NCBI RefSeq assembly: GCF_001552675.1 | Contig: NZ_BCRQ01000026.1 | Location: 1 to 37,934 of the forward strand | Source of the DNA: Alicyclobacillus sendaiensis NBRC 100866 | GTDB lineage: Bacteria; Bacillota; Bacilli; Alicyclobacillales; Alicyclobacillaceae | DNA: 37,934 nucleotides | Reading direction: 5' to 3' | Part shown: positions 33,721-37,934 of the stretch, piece by piece | Position numbering within the stretch: the first letter of the stretch is position 1 | Layout: each line of letters starts with the position of its first letter | Made by a program: the position numbers and the translations under genes | Notes under the pieces: generated by a model | Database searches by the model: none | The model's input: only the letters and a program-made list of their open reading frames with translations | Told to the model about the DNA's origin: nothing

Positions 33721-34056
33721 TCAGGAAGACCGGCGGCCCGAGGGTTCCCACGAGGTTTCCGCCCGTGCGGCCCACTCCGTGAGGACATCGGAGAGCGCTC
33801 GCAGCCGACGCCCGTTCAATCGGTAAAAGGTGAACCGTTCGTCACGGGGGTGGCGGCGAACCTCCACCAGCCCGTGCTCGCGAAGCTGTCTCATGTGATG
33901 GGAAAGCGTGTTTTGCCGCACGCCGAGGCGCTCGGAGAGCTCACCCGCGGTCTGCTCGCCGTCGGCCAACGCCCGGAGAATCCGCAGCCGCTGGGGCTCG
34001 CCGAGCACCGCCAAGCACCTCATGCAATCCTCTGGCGTACCCAGTCCGTGCGTCAT
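33721..34056 (-). CDS. ArsR-family transcriptional regulator
   Basis: A 111-residue winged-helix repressor. The pattern LAVLGEPQRLRILRALADGE then TAGELSERLGVRQNTLSHHM is the ArsR/SmtB helix-turn-helix. The wing is VRRHPRDERFTFYRL. An N-terminal CMRC (Cys11, Cys14) could bind a metal or sense thiol oxidation, but the usual CVC or C-terminal His sites are absent. ATG 34056 has GAGGAG eight bases upstream. It lies 44 bases behind the PHS-type transporter on the same strand and probably regulates it; a palindromic site upstream of that transporter is a candidate target. Confidence 0.9.
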   Translation of the reverse strand: MTHGLGTPEDCMRCLAVLGEPQRLRILRALADGEQTAGELSERLGVRQNTLSHHMRQLREHGLVEVRRHPRDERFTFYRLNGRRLRALSDVLTEWAARAETSWEPSGRRSS

Positions 34057-34100
34057 GGCGTTTCTCCTCGCTTCGCGACCGACGCCCTACGCGGACAGCA

Positions 34101-35501
34101 TCAGCCCACGATGCTGTGATGCGTCTTGGCCTGGGGCGCAAGCCGGATGTCTTCCGTGTCTTCGAGCGACTTCTGTTTCATCTCCGGCACGGCGAGAACC
34201 GTGAGCAGCGCGCCGAGGAGGGCAACGCCCGCCAGCATCCCCATCGTGACACTGAGACCCGTGGCCTTCAGGATGCCTGGCAGGACAAACGCACCGAGGA
34301 ACGCGCCAATCTTGCCGGCCGCCGCCGAAATCCCGTGCGCCGTGCCGCGCAGGTTCGTCGGAAAGGCCTCGGACGGCACGAGGAACGTCGTGGTGTTGGG
34401 ACCGAACTCGATGAAGAAGTAGCTCACCGCATACAGCACCAGGAACAAGATGGGCATCTTCGCAATGCTCGGCACAAAGAACAGCGCAGCGTAGGCAGCC
34501 GCCATCACCGTAAAGCCAAGCGCCTGGATGAACTTGCGGCCCCACTTGTCCATCAGGTTGGCTGCGACGAAGTAGCCCGGAAGCGCAGCCACCATGAAGA
34601 TGGCCGTGGCGACAAGCGTCGTGGTAACGAGCGCCGCATGCGGCAGCAGCGCCTTCAGAATGAGTTGCGACGACACGCTGTTGCCGTAGAACGCCACATC
34701 GATGAGGAACCAGCTTCCCGCTGTGCCCAGCAGGCGCACGAGATGCTTCGGCGTCCACAAGGACTGCTGTGCGATCACGGCTTGCGGAGTCGCGGATGCC
34801 ACCGCAGTGCGCACGCTCTCGCCCGTCAGCTCCCGGACCGCGCTCGCCGCCGCATCCGCGTCCTGCTTCACGGCCATGAGGTAACGCGGCGACTCTGGCA
34901 TCTTGCGGCGCAGGTAGATGACGGACGCCGCCGGAATGGCGCCGAGCGCGAGCATGATGCGCCATGCGATGTCATGCGGAATGCCTACGGAGAGCAGGAT
35001 GGACGCGACGAGCGGACCCGCCAGGAGCCCGAGTCCCTGCATGGCAAAGACCATCGTGACCATGAACCCGCGATTTCTGCGGTTGGAATACTCCGTCATG
35101 ATGACCGAACTGGTGGGGTAATCGCCGCCCACGCCGAGACCCACGATGAAGCGGAAGATGACGAGCCAGATAAACGACGGGGCGCAGGCTGAAAGAATGG
35201 CGCCCACCGCGAGCATGATAACCTCAAATCCGTACATCGCCTTGCGGCCCAACTTATCCATCAGCTTGCCGAAAAAGAGCGCGCCGAGCGCTGCGGCCGC
35301 AAGCGAGGTGCTGTTCAAAATGGAGAGTTGCGCAGTGGAGAGATGCCAGATGGGAGTGAGAATGGCGGTCACCGTGCCGATGATGAAGAGGTCGTACGCA
35401 TCGGTGAAAAAGCCCATGCCAGCCGTGAACATGGTCTTCCAATGGAAGCCGCTCAGCCGACTTTCGTCCATGGCTTCGAGAACCTTCGGATTGACGGACA
35501 C
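34101..35501 (-). CDS. PHS-type MFS transporter
   Basis: A 466-residue twelve-helix carrier of the phosphate:proton symporter-like branch of the major facilitator superfamily. Marks are GMGFFTDAYDLFIIG in helix 1, LMDKLGRKAMYGFEV between helices 2 and 3, GLGVGGDYPTSSVIMTEYSNR in helix 4 (split here), MPESPRYLM in the central loop, and NLMDKWGRKFIQ plus EAFPTNLRGTAHG in the second half. Related proteins carry phosphate or small organic acids; the real substrate is open. GTG 35501 has AGGGG about eight bases upstream. It is followed by the ArsR gene, and an inverted repeat ATTGAATC/GATTCAAT lies about 65-90 bases upstream. Confidence 0.9.
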   Translation of the reverse strand: MSVNPKVLEAMDESRLSGFHWKTMFTAGMGFFTDAYDLFIIGTVTAILTPIWHLSTAQLSILNSTSLAAAALGALFFGKLMDKLGRKAMYGFEVIMLAVGAILSACAPSFIWLVIFRFIVGLGVGGDYPTSSVIMTEYSNRRNRGFMVTMVFAMQGLGLLAGPLVASILLSVGIPHDIAWRIMLALGAIPAASVIYLRRKMPESPRYLMAVKQDADAAASAVRELTGESVRTAVASATPQAVIAQQSLWTPKHLVRLLGTAGSWFLIDVAFYGNSVSSQLILKALLPHAALVTTTLVATAIFMVAALPGYFVAANLMDKWGRKFIQALGFTVMAAAYAALFFVPSIAKMPILFLVLYAVSYFFIEFGPNTTTFLVPSEAFPTNLRGTAHGISAAAGKIGAFLGAFVLPGILKATGLSVTMGMLAGVALLGALLTVLAVPEMKQKSLEDTEDIRLAPQAKTHHSIVG

Positions 35502-35563
35502 GCGAGTCGCCCCTTTTGGCTAGGTTTGAGCTGCGACGGGTCAGTGCACTTGCCGCGGTCGCG

Positions 35564-35590
35564 ATTGAATCCATACCCATTGATTCAATG
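35564..35590 (-). promoter_or_regulatory. Operator-like palindromes upstream of PHS transporter
   Basis: ATTGAATC (35564-35571) and GATTCAAT (35582-35589) form an exact inverted repeat with a 10-bp spacer. A second, overlapping palindrome CATTGATTCAATG spans 35578-35590. TTGAA/TTCAA dyads are common in ArsR-family operators, and an ArsR gene ends this transcription unit. I could not place a convincing promoter around it. Confidence 0.5.
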
Positions 35591-35693
35591 GATATCGATC
35601 CTTTCCGTCATCACATGCTACGCGCCATTTGTGAAGTCCACGTGTTCGGATTGTGAAGAGTGTGTAAAGAAGAAGGAACATCCTGGAGCAGAT

Positions 35694-35734
35694 GCGCGAT
35701 CCCGGACGCTGAAATGTGCGCGCCGGGATCGCGC
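35694..35734. terminator. Strong GC-rich hairpin after the DUF979 gene
   Basis: GCGCGATCCCGG (35694-35705) and CCGGGATCGCGC (35723-35734) are perfectly complementary, giving 12 pairs with a 17-base loop. The hairpin starts seven bases past the DUF979 stop on the minus strand. No T-run follows, so the mechanism of termination is unclear. It also shields the transporter region from read-through. Confidence 0.6.
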
Positions 35735-35740
35735 GAAGAA

Positions 35741-36694
35741 TCACCATCGGGCCAAGGCGTACATGAGCAGGATGTTGACCGCAAGAACGATGACCGCCGT
35801 GGGCCACTGGGCGCGAATGACCGCGTATTGGCTGCGCAGGTTAAGCAGGGCGGCTGGGACGATGTTGAAGTTGGCAGCCATCGGGGTGAGCAAGGTGCCG
35901 CAATAGCCTGCGAACATGCCGATGGCCGCAACGCGATTGGCGTCGACGCCGAAGTGGCCGATGATGAGCGGAATGGCGATCCCGGCCGTCATCACCGGGA
36001 ACGCGGCGAAGGCATTACCCATGACCATGGTGAACAGCGCCATGCCGACGCAATACGCGAAGACGGCCCAGAACAGCGAGTGATGCGGAATCACGCGACT
36101 CGCCACGTTGGCCACCACGGTGCCCACGCCTGCGGAGGCAAACAGGGTGCCGAGGACCGCGAGCATCTGCGGCAGGACAGCCGCCCACCCGATGGCCTCG
36201 ATCAGGCGCCTCGCTTCGCGGACAGACGTGACCGGTGAACTTCGGGTGACGGCGAGCGCCACGATGAGCGCCGCCGCGGCGGCGATGCCGAGGGCAACCA
36301 GGGTGACGTTGGCCGAATCGAGCAGCGACTCAGCGCCGATGCGAACGCGGCCGAGCCCTTCGACGCCGGCCACGGTGACGAGCGGAATGAGCACGGCCGG
36401 GATGAACAGCCAATTGCCAAGCCGGGTCCGACTCGCCTCGCGCTCCTCCGCGCTCGCCTCGCGATAGCTTCCCGTGCGCACCCCGCCAAATCCGGCGATG
36501 GCGACGATGGCGAGCACCCCGACGCCGAGCACGGCGGGCGGGAGAAAGTCCGCGAGGATGAACGCGAGTCCATACAACAAATAGAAGAGCCCCGTGGTGA
36601 TGCGCCGAGGATTCGTGCCGTCGCGAAACGTATACAGGCTCGAGAGCACGAGAATGAGTCCGACGAGATCGTAGACGTACTGAACGCGAATCAC
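35741..36694 (-). CDS. DUF979 family membrane protein
   Basis: A 317-residue integral membrane protein with about eight to nine hydrophobic segments. I recognise it as the DUF979 partner of DUF969 proteins, a pair found together and often near pyroglutamyl peptidase or 5-oxoproline genes in Firmicutes; neither of those is in this window. Its C-terminal half carries MGNAFAAFPVMTAGIAIPLI, GMFAGYCGTLLTPMAANFN and LLNLRSQYAVIRAQW. The glycine/proline-rich GTLLTPMAANFN resembles the helical-hairpin motifs of ion-coupled carriers. GTG 36694 overlaps the DUF969 stop (GTGA), with AGGGGG seven bases before. Function is unproven, probably half of a two-component permease. Confidence 0.8.
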   Translation of the reverse strand: MIRVQYVYDLVGLILVLSSLYTFRDGTNPRRITTGLFYLLYGLAFILADFLPPAVLGVGVLAIVAIAGFGGVRTGSYREASAEEREASRTRLGNWLFIPAVLIPLVTVAGVEGLGRVRIGAESLLDSANVTLVALGIAAAAALIVALAVTRSSPVTSVREARRLIEAIGWAAVLPQMLAVLGTLFASAGVGTVVANVASRVIPHHSLFWAVFAYCVGMALFTMVMGNAFAAFPVMTAGIAIPLIIGHFGVDANRVAAIGMFAGYCGTLLTPMAANFNIVPAALLNLRSQYAVIRAQWPTAVIVLAVNILLMYALARW

Positions 36695-37401
36695 GGGTGG
36701 ACCCCCTCTCCGGGCGATGCGGAAGCAACGGATGAATCTGAGGACAGCCAGCAGCGGAGGCGCCGATCCAGCAGGTAGAGCCGCACGCTGTGCACCATGA
36801 AGACCGCGATGGCGGTCGGCAAGGCCCACAGCCCCATCAGGATGGGGGTGGCGTGAATGTGGAACTGATCGAAGACCCCCTTCATGAGAAGGACGGCGCC
36901 CACGGCGACGAACACGTCCTCTCCGAAAAAGAGGCCAACGTTGTCGACGGCGGCGGCATGGGCGCGGATGTGGTCCCGGACGTCGTCGGGCAGCTTTCCG
37001 TACTTGGCCAGCGCAGCGCCCTCGGCCATAGGCGCGACGACGGGGCGCACCATCTGGGCAGGCCCGCCGATGGACGTGAGGCCTAAGGCCGCCGCCGCTT
37101 CGCGAATGAACAGGTACGCGTTCAGAATGCGCCCTGTGGTCGCGGCGCGCACCCTCGACACCAAGTGTTGGGCCTGTTCGCGAAGCCCGTGGCGCTCGAG
37201 CAGGCCGATGACGGGCAGTGTCGCGATGAAGACGGCCATGTACCGATCTTTCGCAAACGCCGCGCCGAACTGCGAAAGGATGCTGTAGAGCGATTCGTGC
37301 GCCAGAAGTCCTGTGGCGATCCCGGCCACCGTCACGACGAGCAGTGGGTTGATGCGAAGTGCAAAGCCGACGATCACGATGAGGACACCGATCAGAACCA
37401 T
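36691..37401 (-). CDS. DUF969 family membrane protein
   Basis: A 236-residue membrane protein with about six hydrophobic segments, starting MVLIGVLIVIVGFALRIN. The motifs TLPVIGLLERHGLREQA, ALGLTSIGGPAQMVRPV and DNVGLFFGEDVFVAVGAVLL are those I associate with DUF969. Together with DUF979 it likely forms a carrier for an organic acid or peptide-derived compound; this is inferred from membrane topology and pairing only. The start is ATG 37401 with GGGAGG seven bases upstream; an earlier start at 37464 falls within the predicted promoter. It is the first gene of a two-gene unit. Confidence 0.8.
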   Translation of the reverse strand: MVLIGVLIVIVGFALRINPLLVVTVAGIATGLLAHESLYSILSQFGAAFAKDRYMAVFIATLPVIGLLERHGLREQAQHLVSRVRAATTGRILNAYLFIREAAAALGLTSIGGPAQMVRPVVAPMAEGAALAKYGKLPDDVRDHIRAHAAAVDNVGLFFGEDVFVAVGAVLLMKGVFDQFHIHATPILMGLWALPTAIAVFMVHSVRLYLLDRRLRCWLSSDSSVASASPGEGVHP

Positions 37402-37428
37402 GAGACCACCTCCCGAGATATCCGAAAG

Positions 37429-37474
37429 GTGCGACTTTGCCGGACACAATAGGGCAGGTCGCACGCATGATGAA
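37429..37474 (-). promoter_or_regulatory. Tentative promoter and inverted repeat of the DUF969/979 unit
   Basis: On the minus strand TTCATC (37474-37469) and TATTGT (37451-37446) are 17 bp apart; the -35 match is poor. An exact inverted repeat GTGCGAC (37429-37435) and GTCGCAC (37458-37464) flanks the -10 box symmetrically, with inner TTTGCC/GGGCA pairing. This suggests an operator for an unknown regulator. Confidence 0.4.
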
Positions 37475-37934
37475 GGTTTGGCGTCACCCGGAGACCGTCA
37501 GGCGCGGATTCGGCGCCTGGAAGTACACGTGGTGATACACCTGCGGACGCAAGCTTCCCGTGAATGAGCATCGGCGTACGGGCAGGCGCTTCACTGGGTG
37601 GCGATGGATGTACGTGTTCGATTCGAATCTAGGAAATCCTGCTCGAATGCTGCACAAATGGAACAGAAAAGCGCATCCTTTCGTCACGCGCTTGGGATTT
37701 GGATGGTCACCAACCAGACGATCTCGTCCCAAACCACGAAGGCCATGCGCGAACCGGAATCGATGGCGCAAGCATAGGGGGTTCGCGATCTTCGAAAATT
37801 CGGCGTGGGGACTGGATTTTTGAGCGGAGAGAGGGTATCATGAGGGCAGTTGGAAGTCGTGGAAAAGGGACGTTCAGCAGAGGTTCGCGATTTTCGCCCG
37901 CGAAGCGGCGCCACAAGCGAGTTCTGGAGGGAAG
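37475..37934. other. Region without a supported gene
   Basis: About 460 bases to the right edge. Open frames here (for example 37560-37823 plus) are very rich in Arg and Trp, lack ribosome sites and look like chance. An ATG at 37840 with GGAGAGAGG before it opens a frame (MRAVGSRGKGTFSRGSRFSP onward) that runs off the window; it overlaps the direct repeat and I do not accept it as a gene. Nothing resembling tRNA or terminator structure is clear. Confidence 0.4.
37780..37896 (+). repeat. Direct repeat GGTTCGCGAT(C/T)TTCG
   Basis: A 15-base sequence occurs at 37780-37794 and again at 37882-37896 with one difference, 102 bases apart. It may be the edge of a repeat array or two copies of an interspersed element that continues past the window. 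Confidence 0.5.

Noticed and set aside
36695-37468. Extension of the DUF979 frame through 37468
   Set aside because: It overlaps the DUF969 gene in another frame, has Arg/His-rich content, and the ribosome site precedes GTG 36694.
37612-37660. tRNA-like TTCGATTCGAATC
   Set aside because: It resembles a T-loop, but no acceptor stem, anticodon arm or CCA end can be fitted around it.
37560-37823. An 87-codon plus-strand frame
   Set aside because: No ribosome site, extreme Arg/Trp content, and it runs into the direct repeat.

Overview
The window looks like chromosome from a thermoacidophilic Alicyclobacillus, close to A. acidocaldarius. This rests on two things I recognise. One is the esterase at 30075-31007, which matches my memory of A. 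acidocaldarius EST2 (310 residues, Ser155/Asp252/His282). The other is the amyA-malEFG-malR-cdaA-glcA maltodextrin cluster known from that species. The DNA is GC-rich with strong AGGAGG-type ribosome sites and frequent GTG/TTG starts, as in Gram-positive Firmicutes. No search was run; all calls come from reading the sequence.

Layout, left to right. (1) 27-3677, plus strand: a MerR-family regulator, an AidB-like acyl-CoA dehydrogenase and an AMP-forming acyl-CoA ligase, tightly packed behind one good sigma-A promoter. This looks like an acid activation/oxidation operon. (2) 3783-8150, minus: a biotin operon bioA-bioF-bioD-bioB behind a promoter with a candidate BirA operator. bioA, bioF and bioD have clearly lower GC than bioB. 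(3) 8332-10951, minus: a FetA/FetB-type ABC pair translationally coupled to an FAD monooxygenase. (4) 11050-17455, mixed: an NADP-dependent MDR oxidoreductase, two small membrane proteins, a secreted L,D-transpeptidase, a PanE-like reductase, a type II-family asparaginase and a membrane GGDEF protein. (5) 17509-29870, minus: the maltodextrin cluster, in transcription order amyA (secreted alpha-amylase/pullulanase), malE, malF, malG, malR, cdaA and glcA. Perfect 16-bp palindromes sit at the malE and amyA promoters. (6) 30075-33691: EST2 esterase and pirin, a convergent NUDIX gene and an MFS transporter. (7) 33721-37401, minus: an ArsR regulator behind a PHS-type MFS transporter, then a DUF969/DUF979 membrane pair. 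(8) 37465-37934: no convincing gene, but a direct repeat.

How the genes work together: AmyA cuts starch outside the acid-exposed cell. MalE-MalF-MalG import maltodextrins, with the ATPase presumably supplied from elsewhere. CdaA and GlcA finish hydrolysis to glucose in the cytoplasm, under MalR. The bio operon makes biotin from pimeloyl precursor. Several remaining units are small regulator-plus-transporter or regulator-plus-enzyme modules.

The most unusual points are four. AmyA has lost both highly conserved GH13 active-site histidines while cytoplasmic CdaA keeps them. The bio operon is compositionally mosaic. A flavin monooxygenase is coupled to a metal-exporter pair. Operator-like palindromes sit upstream of the PHS transporter next to an ArsR gene with a CxxC motif. 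I found no CRISPR array, rRNA, tRNA, insertion sequence or clearly undescribed multi-gene system.
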